NCBI RefSeq assembly: GCF_905479755.1 | Contig: NZ_CAJQNT010000048.1 | Coordinates: 1-49,124, forward strand | DNA: 49,124 bases | Direction of reading: 5' to 3' | From: an uncultured Schumannella sp. | GTDB taxonomy: Bacteria; Actinomycetota; Actinomycetes; Actinomycetales; Microbacteriaceae | Shown: positions 36,360 to 44,934 of the stretch, in pieces | How positions within the stretch are numbered: position 1 is the stretch's first letter | Layout: every line of letters starts with the position of its first letter | Notes under the pieces: model-generated | The model's database searches: none | What the model was told of the DNA's origin: nothing | Seen by the model: the letters and a program-made list of their open reading frames with translations, nothing else | Program-made: the position numbers and the translations under genes

Positions 36360-37408
36360 ACCCCGACGCTCCTGGGCGCGGCGTCGGGCGCCGACGCGAT
36401 CCAGTCGTCGAGCGCGGCCTCGAATCGGGCGCGCGTTCGCTCGCTCACGCCGGCAACCCGCAGCCCGTTTCGCGCGAGAGCCGCGAGCCCGGCGTCGTCG
36501 ATGCCCCACTCCCGGCGCGCGATCTTGTACTGCGCGGTGATGTCGGCGCCGAACCAGAGCGGGTCGTCGGCGTTGAGGGTGATCGGCACTCCCGCCGCGA
36601 GCATCGCGGGCGCGGGATGCGTCGCCAGCGTCGCCGCAACGCCGAGGGCGAGGTTGGAGGCGGGGCACACGTCGCACACGATGCCCTCGGCGGCGAGCCG
36701 GGCGAACAGCTCGGGGTCGTGCACGGCGTGGATGCCGTGCGAGATCCGGGTGGCGCCGAGCACATCGAGGGCGGAGCGCACGCTCGCGGGGCCGTCGATC
36801 GGGCCGCCGGTCTGCCCGGCGTGGATGACCACCTGAAGGCCCGCATCTCGAGCAATCCGCGCGGCGCGCTGGAAGCGCAGCGGGCCGGACGGGTCGTCCG
36901 GCCCAGCGGTGCCGAACGCGCTGACGCCGGCTCCGACGAAGCGGGTGGCGAGCACCGCGAGCTCCTCGGCGAGCGGTGCCTCGACGCCGGCGGTGACGGT
37001 CAGGTTGGCGCCCACCTCGACGCCGGTCTCGGCGGCCCCGCGCTGCAACGCATCGACGATGGTGCGGGTGACGGTGTCGAGGTCGCCGAGCCGCGGGCTG
37101 TAGAGCTGCGGCTCGATCGAGGGTTCCAGGTACAGCACCCCGGACTGCGCTTCGGCGTGCACGAGGGCGACGCAGAGCGCGGCGAGGTCGTCGAGGTCGC
37201 GCACGAGGGCGGGCACGGTGGCGTAGGCGGTGAAGAATTCGCCCGCATCGCGGAAGCGCGCGGGTCGCTCGAACGAGCCGCCCTGCGCCCGGGCGAGCCG
37301 CTCCACGGCAGCCAGCGGATACCCGCCGTCGAGGTGCAGGTGCGCGTGCACTTTCGGCAGGGCGCGCAACGAACGCCCGGTGGTGTCGGGATGCGAGGGG
37401 TCGGTCAC
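36356..37408 (-). CDS. Adenosine-deaminase-like protein with Glu-to-Gln change
   Basis: 350 residues from GTG at 37408, with AGGAG upstream. The family landmarks are LPKVHAHLHLDG (zinc histidines), VVIHAGQTGGP, RISHGIHAVHDPEL and ITLNADDPLWFGADITAQYKIA (Asp-Asp pair). In true adenosine deaminases the second motif is HAGE, and that glutamate protonates the purine; here it is Gln199. His196 and the other metal ligands are kept. So the protein is a member of the fold but may use another substrate or have little deaminase activity. It is translationally coupled to the methyltransferase that follows. Confidence 0.82.
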   Translation of the reverse strand: MTDPSHPDTTGRSLRALPKVHAHLHLDGGYPLAAVERLARAQGGSFERPARFRDAGEFFTAYATVPALVRDLDDLAALCVALVHAEAQSGVLYLEPSIEPQLYSPRLGDLDTVTRTIVDALQRGAAETGVEVGANLTVTAGVEAPLAEELAVLATRFVGAGVSAFGTAGPDDPSGPLRFQRAARIARDAGLQVVIHAGQTGGPIDGPASVRSALDVLGATRISHGIHAVHDPELFARLAAEGIVCDVCPASNLALGVAATLATHPAPAMLAAGVPITLNADDPLWFGADITAQYKIARREWGIDDAGLAALARNGLRVAGVSERTRARFEAALDDWIASAPDAAPRSVGV

Positions 37409-37517
37409 GCGAAACTCCTGTGCGGGGGCGTGGCGGTCGGGCTGAGAGCGTCCGTGGGAAGCGTAGCCGCTGCGTCATTCAGCTCCGAGCCACCCAGCCC
37501 CCGCCCAGCCTCACCCG

Positions 37518-37523
37518 CATGAT
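37518..37523 (+). promoter_or_regulatory. Possible -10 box CATGAT, DoxX-like gene
   Basis: CATGAT-N6-ATG: at -12 to -7 of the start at 37530. Only A2 and T6 fit the consensus. GAGA in the spacer could also be a weak ribosome site. Confidence 0.25.
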
Positions 37524-37529
37524 GAGAAT

Positions 37530-37913
37530 ATGACTGCCGCTCGCACCGCCTCCCGCATCCTGCTCGGCTCCGCGCTCGCCTTCGCGGGTATCGCGCACCT
37601 CACCTTCGCGCGCCGCGAGTTTCAGGCGCAGGTGCCGCCGTGGGTGCCGCTCGACCCCGACACGACGGTGGTCGCCTCCGGCGTCGCCGAGATCGCGCTC
37701 GGCACTGCGTTGGTTGCCGCGCCGGCCAAAGCGCGCCCGTGGGTGGGTGCCGCGGTGGCGGCCTTCTTCGTCGCGATCTTCCCCGGCAACATCTCGCAGT
37801 GGGCGAACCGCCGCGATGGGTTCACCCTCGACACGGATGCGAAGCGCCTGGCGCGCCTGCCGTTCCAGCCGGTGCTCATCGCCGCGGCAATTTGGAGTAC
37901 GCGCGCCAAATAG
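37530..37913 (+). CDS. DoxX-like small membrane protein
   Basis: 127 residues from ATG at 37530. Four hydrophobic spans with the DoxX-family feel: ASRILLGSALAFAGIAHLTFARREF, TVVASGVAEIALGTALVAAP, PWVGAAVAAFFVAIFPGNISQWANR and LPFQPVLIAAAIW. It lies 9 nt before gatB on the same strand, but gatB has its own -10 box at the end of this gene. Function unknown. Confidence 0.8.
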   Translation: MTAARTASRILLGSALAFAGIAHLTFARREFQAQVPPWVPLDPDTTVVASGVAEIALGTALVAAPAKARPWVGAAVAAFFVAIFPGNISQWANRRDGFTLDTDAKRLARLPFQPVLIAAAIWSTRAK

Positions 37914-37916
37914 ACT
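37911..37916 (+). promoter_or_regulatory. -10 box TAGACT, leaderless gatB
   Basis: TAGACT-N6-ATG at -12 to -7 of gatB; the first three bases are the stop codon of the DoxX-like gene. GAAG in the spacer is too weak and close to be a good ribosome site. Confidence 0.5.
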
Positions 37917-37922
37917 GAAGCC

Positions 37923-39443
37923 ATGGCCAAGCCCGACCTCATGGACTACGACAAAGCTCTCGAGATGTTCGAGCCGGTTCTCGGCTTCGAGGTGCATGTC
38001 GAACTCGGCACCCAGACGAAGATGTTCTCGGATGCGCCGAACCCCGCCGCGGCCGGTCGCGACAGCCACGACGAGACCCCGAACACGTTCATCACGCCCG
38101 TCGACCTGGGGCTGCCCGGCAGCCTCCCGGTCGTGAACCAGACGGCGGTCGAGTACTCGATCAGCCTGGGGCTGGCCCTCGGTTGCGAGATCGCGCCGCG
38201 CTCTACGTTCAGCCGCAAGAACTACTTCTACCCGGATCTGGCGAAGAACTACCAGATCAGCCAGTACGACGAACCGATCGCGTTGGATGGCAGCGTCGAG
38301 ATCGAGCTCGAAGACGGCACCGTGTTCACCATCCCGATCGAGCGCGCGCACATGGAGGAGGATGCCGGCAAGCTGACCCACATGGGCGGCAGCACCGGAC
38401 GCATCCAGGGCGCCGAATATTCGCTCGTCGACTACAACCGGGCCGGCGTGCCGCTGGTGGAGATCGTGACGAAGCCGATCTTCGGCGCCGAGCACCGCGC
38501 CCCCGAGGTGGGCAAGGCGTACGTGTCGACGATCCGCGACATCGTGCGCGGTCTCGGCATCAGCGAGGCCCGCATGGAGCGCGGCAACCTGCGCTGCGAC
38601 GCCAACGTGAGCCTGCGCCCGCGCGGGCAGGAGAAGCTCGGCACCCGCACGGAGACGAAGAACGTGAACTCGTTCCGTTCGGTGGAGCGCGCGGTGCGCT
38701 ACGAGATCCAGCGTCAGGCGGCGATCCTCGCCAAGGGCGGCACGATCACGCAGGAGACCCGCCACTGGCACGAAGACACCGGAACGACGAGCGCCGGGCG
38801 CCCGAAGAGCGACGCGGATGACTACCGCTACTTCCCCGAGCCCGACCTGCTTCCGGTGGAGCCGAGTGCCGAACTGATCGAGAAGTTGCGCGCCGCCCTG
38901 CCCGAGGCGCCCGCCGCGAAGCGTCGCCGACTGCGCGACTCGTGGGGATTCACGCAGCTCGAGTTCCAGGATGTCTACAACGCTGGCCTCCTGGTGGAGG
39001 TCGAAGAGACCGTCACCGCGGGCGCCTCCCCGGCCCAGGCCCGCAAGTGGTGGACGGGCGAGATCGCCCGACTCGCCAATGCCGCGGATGCCGAACCGAC
39101 CTCGCTGATCACTCCCACCCAGGTGGCGGGTGTCGTCGCGCTCGTCGATGAGGGCGTCGTAAACGACAAGCTCGCCCGCCAGGTGATCGAGGGTGTGATC
39201 GCGGGGGAGGGAACCCCCGCCGAGGTGGTCGAGAAGCGCGGACTCAAGGTCGTCTCCGACGACGGCCCGCTGATCGCCGCAATCGACGAGGCGCTCGCCG
39301 CCCAGCCCGACGTGTTGGAGAAGATCCGCGACGGTAAGGTGCAGGCCGCCGGCGCCGTCATCGGCGCGGTCATGAAGGCAATGCGCGGCCAGGCCGACGC
39401 GGCCCGCGTGCGCGAGCTCGTGCTGGAGCGCGCCGCCCAGTAG
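37923..39443 (+). CDS. gatB: Asp/Glu-tRNA amidotransferase subunit B
   Basis: 506 residues from ATG at 37923. GatB phosphorylates the mischarged aminoacyl-tRNA and transfers ammonia to it. The start [21 protein letters not shown], the [10 protein letters not shown] and [24 protein letters not shown] motifs, and RIHMEED-type residues ([18 protein letters not shown]) form the active site; [13 protein letters not shown] follows. The C-terminal helical and YqeY-like domains ([33 protein letters not shown]) bind tRNA. The gene is full length and separated from gatCA, as often in actinobacteria. Confidence 0.97.
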   Translation: MAKPDLMDYDKALEMFEPVLGFEVHVELGTQTKMFSDAPNPAAAGRDSHDETPNTFITPVDLGLPGSLPVVNQTAVEYSISLGLALGCEIAPRSTFSRKNYFYPDLAKNYQISQYDEPIALDGSVEIELEDGTVFTIPIERAHMEEDAGKLTHMGGSTGRIQGAEYSLVDYNRAGVPLVEIVTKPIFGAEHRAPEVGKAYVSTIRDIVRGLGISEARMERGNLRCDANVSLRPRGQEKLGTRTETKNVNSFRSVERAVRYEIQRQAAILAKGGTITQETRHWHEDTGTTSAGRPKSDADDYRYFPEPDLLPVEPSAELIEKLRAALPEAPAAKRRRLRDSWGFTQLEFQDVYNAGLLVEVEETVTAGASPAQARKWWTGEIARLANAADAEPTSLITPTQVAGVVALVDEGVVNDKLARQVIEGVIAGEGTPAEVVEKRGLKVVSDDGPLIAAIDEALAAQPDVLEKIRDGKVQAAGAVIGAVMKAMRGQADAARVRELVLERAAQ

Positions 39444-39454
39444 CGCCGCGCGCC

Positions 39455-39549
39455 GGTCGAGTAGCGGCGAAGCCGCAACCTTGCCGGTCGAGTAGCGGCG
39501 TAACCGCAACCTTGCCGGTCGAGTAGCGGCGAAGCCGCGTATCGAGACC
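39455..39549. repeat. REP-like tandem repeat, 2.7 copies of 31 bp
   Basis: The unit starts GGTCGAGTAGCGGCGAAGCC and ends CTTGCC; full copies are at 39455-39485 and 39486-39516 (the second has one change, GAAG to TAAC near the middle), and a third runs 39517-39538 and ends differently in GTATCGAGACC (to 39549). Each copy holds a GCGGC-GAA-GCCGC hairpin. From memory, related GGTCGAGTAGC...TATCGAGACC elements are scattered through Microbacteriaceae genomes. It follows gatB and marks the start of the accessory island. Bases 39550-39609 show nothing else. Confidence 0.75.
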
Positions 39550-39609
39550 CGCGCGCCGCTCGAGCTTCATCCCGAGCTCCGACGTGCGGTCCGGCGATTC
39601 GCAGCCTGA

Positions 39610-40515
39610 TCAATGCCAGTCGAGTCGCTCCGGTGCCCACGTCATCCCGGTGACCTCGCCGCGCAGCGCCGGGTCGATGAAGCGACGCATTAGTTCGCTC
39701 GCGAGCTCAACCGTGCGAAAGTCGGCGCAATACGGCACGTCCTTCGCTTGCCTCGCAAAGTTTCGCCCCCACGTCGCGGGGATCGCGAGCTCGGTGAACG
39801 GTGCGAGTCGACGGGCGCCAGCCTCGACGTCAACGGCGCGTTTCAGCGCATCCGCTCGGATTGGCTGCGTGGTGGCGGGCACCACGAGGTCGACCAGATC
39901 TTTCTCACGACTCGACGGCCGGCCGTTGTAGTCGGCCATGGTGGCGCACACCTTGTCGGCGATCTGATCGGCGACCGGGTACAGGCGATAGTCGTGGCTG
40001 GCCAGCCGCGGTAGGTCGAGACGGTTGGCGGGAGCAGTGACCGTGACCTCATCGGTGACGCTGACTCCCACGACGAGGTCGACGTGAAGCGGCTCCTTCT
40101 TGTCGACCCCGATGTAGACGTCGAAGTCGACGGCGTAGCCCTCGGTGTAGGCCTGTTGGTCGCCGCCGACGGCGGGCGCATGCCGCGTGTACACGAAACG
40201 GAAGAAGTCGCCGAGGTCGATGCTCGCCAGACGGATCAGTTCGGCGAGGGCGCCGTCGAGCGAGTTGTTGGCGCGAAAGAGATCGACGTCGATGGTGCTG
40301 CGAGCGGATGCGACGCGGGCCAGCACGCCGGTGCCGCCCTTGAGGAGCCAGTCGCGGTCGCTGCGCTCGGAGAAGACACGACTGAGGAAGCGGCGAAAGG
40401 TCTCTTGGCGGATCCGATCTTGGATCGACATGGATGCGTCGCTCGCGAACGCCGTGCGCGCGGCATCGCGAATCGCCGACTCGACGGCCTTCGCGCTCGC
40501 ATACGGCTCGGTCAT
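39610..40515 (-). CDS. AbiEii-type nucleotidyltransferase toxin
   Basis: 301 residues from ATG at 40515, overlapping the antitoxin stop (ATGA). The nucleotidyltransferase core is LKGGTGVLARVASARSTIDVDLFRAN, with the GG and D-x-D pattern of the AbiEii/AbiGii family. HVDLVVG supplies a further Asp, and RLASHDYRLYPVADQIADKVCATMADYNGRPSSREKDLVDLV is the typical middle. Family members block growth, probably by adding nucleotides to tRNA or related targets, as the toxin of type IV toxin-antitoxin and abortive-infection systems. The rare case of toxin downstream of antitoxin in one operon is the standard order here. Confidence 0.9.
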   Translation of the reverse strand: MTEPYASAKAVESAIRDAARTAFASDASMSIQDRIRQETFRRFLSRVFSERSDRDWLLKGGTGVLARVASARSTIDVDLFRANNSLDGALAELIRLASIDLGDFFRFVYTRHAPAVGGDQQAYTEGYAVDFDVYIGVDKKEPLHVDLVVGVSVTDEVTVTAPANRLDLPRLASHDYRLYPVADQIADKVCATMADYNGRPSSREKDLVDLVVPATTQPIRADALKRAVDVEAGARRLAPFTELAIPATWGRNFARQAKDVPYCADFRTVELASELMRRFIDPALRGEVTGMTWAPERLDWH

Positions 40516-41288
40516 GTGTTGGCCTCAGCGGACGCGGCGCGGAGGTTGATCTCAGAGGCTGGCGCCTGGGCGAGGAAGTTGCGCGTGACGAGCGCGCCGA
40601 GATCTGCCCGTGAGGCGATCTCCCGCGCGAGCGTCTCGATGTCAATCCCGGCGATCACCTGCAGTTGATCGAGCAGGGCCGCGCCGTCTCCTTTGCGGTG
40701 GCGGTTGCGTTCGGCCAGCGGCGCGAGCAGGTCGGCAAGCCGCGTGAAGTCGATCTCAAACTTCCGGGTCGCGTCGCGCAGCGCATCGGCGACGAGAGAC
40801 AGGTCGGTGCGATCCTCGACGAGGTCGGCAATCGTCCGCTCGGGTGTCGTCACGGGGAGGCCTTCGCGAATCGTGACATCGCTCGCGCTCAGCTCGCGTC
40901 GCCGATAGTGGATGTCAGTGCGCTGCGTCTGCCGACGGTCGGGCGCGCTGAGCTCTGTGCGGTTCGAGCGCAGGTCGCCGATGTCGTGAAGCCGGGCTGC
41001 GGTTTGGCCTGAGACGACCACACCACGGTGTCCATCGTTCAGGCGGTCGCTCGCGAGCCGCGCGGGTTCGCTGCTGAGCCAGGCCGCGCGCACGTCGAGG
41101 TGGGCGCCACCGGGGGCACCCGCATCCTTGTAGACCCCCTGCGCGAGACGCTCGAGGTTACCGGAGTCGGTGAGCCGCGAAAGAGTGAGCCGAGAGATTC
41201 CGCGCGCGGCAGCCTGGGCCGAGGTGAACATGCCCCATTGCGAGGCAGACAGTTCGGCCAGCTCGCGCAGCGCATCCCTGGCTTTCAT
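40512..41288 (-). CDS. AbiEi-type antitoxin/autoregulator
   Basis: 258 residues from ATG at 41288. The N-terminal winged helix (LAELSASQWGMFTSAQAAARGISRLTLSRLTDSGNLERLAQGVYKDAG) is the AbiEi DNA-binding domain, and VVVSGQTAARLHDIGDL, the antitoxin C-terminal region, LPVTTPERTIADLVEDRTDLSLVADALRDA follow. It neutralises AbiEii and by family knowledge represses its own operon by binding inverted repeats; a TGTATC/GATACA repeat overlaps the promoter. Transcript probably leaderless (TACACT at -12 to -7). Confidence 0.9.
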   Translation of the reverse strand: MKARDALRELAELSASQWGMFTSAQAAARGISRLTLSRLTDSGNLERLAQGVYKDAGAPGGAHLDVRAAWLSSEPARLASDRLNDGHRGVVVSGQTAARLHDIGDLRSNRTELSAPDRRQTQRTDIHYRRRELSASDVTIREGLPVTTPERTIADLVEDRTDLSLVADALRDATRKFEIDFTRLADLLAPLAERNRHRKGDGAALLDQLQVIAGIDIETLAREIASRADLGALVTRNFLAQAPASEINLRAASAEANT

Positions 41289-41294
41289 GCTTGA

Positions 41295-41317
41295 AGTGTA
41301 TCACTTAGAGCGATACA
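41295..41317 (-). promoter_or_regulatory. abiE promoter and inverted-repeat operator
   Basis: TACACT (41300-41295 on the minus strand) is N6 before the ATG at 41288. TGTATC (41297-41302) and GATACA (41312-41317) form a 6-bp inverted repeat with a 9-nt spacer that overlaps this -10. The layout fits autorepression by AbiEi. Confidence 0.5.
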
Positions 41318-41319
41318 AA

Positions 41320-41735
41320 CTAAGCGTGGATAGCGGTTGAGGTGCCCCCACCCTCCTCATCCTGCGAAGACAAAGCCGCCGACCGCAGCGCCGGATCCAC
41401 CCGCGGCTCCACCTCAACTTCCTCTTCGCTCCGCAACCGCGGCGGAGCCGCCGACCATGCCTTCAGCTGCTGCCCGATCACCTCGTAGCTCGTGGTCACC
41501 CCGTCGAGCACTGAGTCGATGAACGCCCCGCGCCCGACTCCGCGCTTCGCACCGAGCGGATGCATCTGCGCCACCGTGAATGACTTCAGCTCTTTCGTCG
41601 GGTCGCCGATCAACCGCGCGGGGTCCTCCCGCACGACGCGCAACAGCTCGGCCGTGCTCGCGCGCTGCCGCGCCGCGAAGGCTTCGATGCGCAGGGTGTC
41701 GGGCGCATCCTTCAGTTGCCGCACGAGCCCCGCCT
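41320..41735 (-). pseudogene. C-terminal remnant of a broken conserved actinobacterial gene
   Basis: About 137 residues in one frame to a TAG at 41320; a stop lies just upstream of 41735 and no ribosome site precedes the first GTG (41724). LVRQLKDAPDTLRIEAFAARQRASTAELLRVVREDPARLIGDP, SFTVAQMHPLGAKRGVGRGAFIDSVLDGV and QQLKAWSAAPPRLR read like the end of a longer cytosolic protein that I remember from other actinobacteria. Its N-terminal part is found 2.5 kb away at 44235-44934, same strand and right order. A middle part of perhaps 100-130 residues is missing. Function of the intact protein is unknown. Confidence 0.7.
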
Positions 41736-41773
41736 ACCGGAGAAGCTCTATCCGGCGAAACTCGCCGCCGACG

Positions 41774-41803
41774 GCCTGGGCGAGATCGCCCTAGCGCCCA
41801 GGC
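41774..41803 (+). terminator. 9-bp stem-loop at the left end of the inserted cassette
   Basis: GCCTGGGCG (41774-41782), 12-nt loop, CGCCCAGGC (41795-41803), perfect. It lies between the pseudogene remnant and the lipoprotein start at 41862, close to the insertion junction. It could be a terminator, an attenuator of the cassette or the scar of an element end. The remaining bases of 41736-41861 hold two ATGATCAAC copies and no gene. Confidence 0.4.
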
Positions 41804-41861
41804 ACGATCCTACGAAATGATCAACAGTCAGATGCCGCATGATCAACCCGAGGAGACTTCT

Positions 41862-43335
41862 GTGCGATTGCTCACCACGTGTCTGGTCGCACTTTTCGTT
41901 GTCGCCGGGGTTGCTGCGTGCACGTCGCACGGGCCCTTCGCGGACTGCGTCGAGAGCTGCGGCCCGATTGCGGCAAGTGAAGTGTGGTCGGTCGGACTCG
42001 ACGGCCCGACAAGAATCGTGGGCGTGGATACTGAGCGGGTCTACGTCTCGATTGAACGTACGGAGGGCAGCGAGCTCATTGCCGTGGATGCCACCACCGG
42101 CGAATACCGATGGAACTATCGGACACCCGCGTACGCGTCCGAGATTTCGGTTCGGTTGGGGGGGGGTGACCATTGCGGATCGTGTCGAGGGGGGTATCGA
42201 ACTGACCTCGCTCGACGTGGTCACCGGAGAGGTGCGCTGGGAACGAAGCGTGAGCAGAACCCCTCTGGCCGTTAGTTCCGACGGGTGGATCTTGTCGAAT
42301 GTGAACGACGCTGTTGTGCTGTCCGACCTGCTGGGCTCACGTGCTGATTGGTTGCCGCGTGACGGCTGTTCGACGACGACGGGCGAGTTCGATGATCGCG
42401 GCCGAGTCGTGCTCGCGCTCGTCTGCGATGGGGATGTCGAGATCGCGGTCCTCGACTCTGAGTTGGACGAGCTCTCGACGACCAGGGTCAACGGTTCCGC
42501 AGATTCTTTCGACTTCGCCACCCCGATCGGTGACTATACGGTCCTCGGAACGAGCCAGTACGGCGACTTCACGGTCGTTCGAGATGGACACGTTCTTCGC
42601 AGCTACGAGGCGCTTTCGCCGTCGCGGGTCTTTCAAGTCGGCGATGCGCTCCACGTCTGGCTATATGGCGGCGCCCCCCTCCGGCTCGGCCCTTCGGGCG
42701 ACCCGGTCGTCGGCCCGGGGCCAGCCTCCGCTCGCGTCGAACCGCAACGGCGTGCTGAGTTCCCACTGACGACCTACGAGTTGTACAGCGATCTCTCCAC
42801 CTCCGGGATTGCATTGACAAGAGTCGGATACGACGTCGTTGACTGGGCAATCAGCCGAGACGGAAGTTCCACGTTCGAAGTGATCGGTGCCGAGGACTCG
42901 ACGCTGAGATCCGTTCGCTACGGCGAGTCTTGGAGCACCCCGACCGATAGGCCTCTCGAACTCGCTCAAGCCGATGCGGGCGGCTACACCTTCGAGGTGC
43001 AGAGCGGCGCCGAGACCGAGACGATGTTGGTGAGCTACACCGGCGAGGTTCCAGATGCATCCATCGGCATGATCACGGTCTACCGAGTGCCGAACGCGAG
43101 CGACCTCGCCACCGGTCTCGAGTCGATTCGAGCCCGGGTACCGGAATCCCGGATCGTCGCATCGGGCGAGAACTGGTTCGCTGACGCGGGCTACCTCGGC
43201 TACAAGGACAATGAAGTGTGGCTCGCTGTCGAACGATGCCTGTACTGGATTTACGAGATCGATGGCGAATCACTACCGAATCAGTCGCTACTTAACGAAC
43301 TCGCTCGTGGGCAACTAGTCAAAGGATGCTCATGA
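41862..43335 (+). CDS. Lipoprotein with PQQ-like repeats, frameshifted in a G9 tract
   Basis: GTG at 41862 has GAGGAG 6 nt upstream. The signal RLLTTCLVALFVVAGVAAC ends in a lipobox, so the protein is exported and lipidated. IVGVDTERVYVSIERTEGSELIAVDATTGEYRWNYRTP is a PQQ-like (WD-type beta-propeller) repeat, and after the tract TIADRVEGGIELTSLDVVTGEVRWERSVS is the next. At 42158-42166 there are nine G; as written, translation runs into a stop near 42275. With eight G the two frames join into 490 residues ending at 43335. Either a sequencing error, a mutation or phase variation. The rest (to 43335) keeps good coding character, so loss is recent if real. The stop overlaps the next start (ATGA). 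Confidence 0.7.
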
Positions 43336-44234
43336 CCAAGCCCATCACAAACCCCAAGACCGAGGAAGCGCCCGAGCTTGCGCCACCCGAGCCGGAACCA
43401 CGATCTCGTGTCCGCGCCCTTCTAAACCTGTTGCCCGAGTCGGCGCGTCGCCCTACCGTCCCAGAGACGCTTGGATCGATCGCGCTCCTCGGGATCGCCG
43501 TAGTGCTGGTTGCGGTGCTGGCGTCGTTCGGGCAAGCCGCCGCGGGCGCGCTGCAGTCGTTGATTGCGAGCTCGGCTAGGCAGGATTTCGACCCCGCCGA
43601 ACCCTTCACGGCATCCATTCGGACGACGAACACGACAGGCATGGACTTCGCCTATCCGGATGCTGTGAGCTTGCCGGAGCAGGAACTGGCAATCCGCGAG
43701 GGTGACGTGACGGGGGCGGTACCGATCGACTCCTCGTTTCGCGAGTTCAGTATTGCCACCGTCAGTGACGAAGCCTTCCTGATCACCGACATTCGCATCG
43801 CGGATCTCACTCCTGAGCCGATCGTGACCGGCACACTCATCGACAAGCAGCACGGTACCGGCGGCCCAGAGCCGCGGAAGACGCTGTACTTTGACCTCGC
43901 CGTCGGCACCGCGAGCGACGAGCCAGGAGGCGAGGACTACTTCGCGATAGGTGAGAATGTGCTCACCTTCGACTCGGCGACGCGGATGATACTCGCGCTT
44001 GTTGTCGATGGACCCATCGATGACTCATGGAGCTGGGTGTATCAGTTCGAAGTCACCGGCCCGGATGGCGGTCAGTTCACGTACTTCCTCGGAGCCGACG
44101 GGAGCCTACGCAGCGACGTCATCGAGATCGATGACTCTGCGCGATTTCGCCTTACCGCCAAAGCGGCAGTCGACAATTACGCGGTCATTTTCGCCGAAGA
44201 CGATGACGGTGTCATTGTGAAGATCAAGAGCTGA
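43332..44234 (+). CDS. Membrane-anchored protein of the inserted cassette, 300 aa
   Basis: ATG at 43332 overlaps the lipoprotein stop and lies 6 nt after AAAGGA; an ATG at 43326 touches that site. A Pro/Glu-rich cytosolic tail (about 1-45) precedes one membrane span (TLGSIALLGIAVVLVAVLASFGQAAAGAL, about 46-74), and the remaining 220 residues would be outside. They are acidic and predicted beta-rich (FREFSIATVSDEAFLITDIRI, WVYQFEVTGPDGGQFTYFLGADG). No family recognised. Translational coupling suggests it works with the lipoprotein at the cell surface. Confidence 0.72.
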   Translation: MTKPITNPKTEEAPELAPPEPEPRSRVRALLNLLPESARRPTVPETLGSIALLGIAVVLVAVLASFGQAAAGALQSLIASSARQDFDPAEPFTASIRTTNTTGMDFAYPDAVSLPEQELAIREGDVTGAVPIDSSFREFSIATVSDEAFLITDIRIADLTPEPIVTGTLIDKQHGTGGPEPRKTLYFDLAVGTASDEPGGEDYFAIGENVLTFDSATRMILALVVDGPIDDSWSWVYQFEVTGPDGGQFTYFLGADGSLRSDVIEIDDSARFRLTAKAAVDNYAVIFAEDDDGVIVKIKS

Positions 44235-44934
44235 GTGCGCCGCGCCCTTGTCCGACTTGCGCAGCGTGCGCGCGGTGACGGCGTCGCGCACGGCAACCCA
44301 GTTGGGCCCCATGTCGTTGAACTCGAGCGCCCCCGACTTCGGGTGCTCGAGGTAGCGGATCAACTCGCCGAGTATCCACGCCTGCTCGGGGTCGGCGACG
44401 CCGCGGAACTCTTTCTGCAGCACCGCGTGCGAAAGCACTTCGGCCCACGAGATGTGGTGCAGCTTGACGCTGCGCAGCTTGCGCCCGTCAACTTCGGTCG
44501 GATGCATCCCCAGCGCCGCCGGCAACTCATTCGAGATCGTGAGCAGGGCATCAAACCCGTGCTCACGCGCCACGTCGAGGTAGTTCTCGAGCTGCCCGCG
44601 CTTGAGCTCGTTGACACCGGTCTTCACCTCGACGAGCGCTGTCCACGACTTCGCGCCGCGCTTGGCGCGAATGAGTCCGTCTGGAAGACTCGCTTGCCAT
44701 TGACGTCGAACGGCACTTCGGTGAGTGCCTCGATCGTGCCTGCCGGAGCGCCCAGCGAGCCGAGTAGCGCGCGCCCGAACCCCTGGACGGATGAGATCAG
44801 CGCCAACAGCGCCGACGTCGCCCGCCGTTCCTGCTCTTCAGCCCCGTTGATCCCCGACGTCGGAATCAGCCGCGCAGCGTGTCATACCCGTTCTTCTGCC
44901 ACAGCGACTCCTTTGTCGTCTGAGTGATGCTCAT
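44235..44934 (-). pseudogene. N-terminal remnant of the broken conserved gene, with two frameshifts
   Basis: From ATG at 44934 the sequence begins MSITQTTKESLWQKNGYDTL, then meets a stop at 44868; shifting frame there restores ARLIPTSGINGAEEQERRAT and SALLALISSVQGFGRALLG. A second shift near 44690 is needed to reach SLPDGLIRAKRGAKSWTALV followed by EVKTGVNELKRGQLENYLDVAREHGFDALLTISNE. The frame continues to TARTLRKSDKGA at about 44235, where it runs into the antisense of the inserted cassette. The C-terminal remnant is at 41320-41735. Clearly a decayed gene. Confidence 0.75.

Noticed and set aside
36360-37478. Extension of the methyltransferase frame into a 642-residue protein
   Set aside because: The extra part is the Arg-rich shadow of the deaminase-like gene; ATG at 36359 overlaps that gene's stop.
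39455-39549. Short tandem repeats considered as a CRISPR array
   Set aside because: Units are directly adjacent without unique spacers and there are no cas genes.
44106-44234. Continuation of the pseudogene frame antisense to the 300-aa membrane-protein gene
   Set aside because: The residues after the Lys-Ser-Asp-Lys-Gly-Ala point are antisense of the cassette and do not continue the conserved protein.
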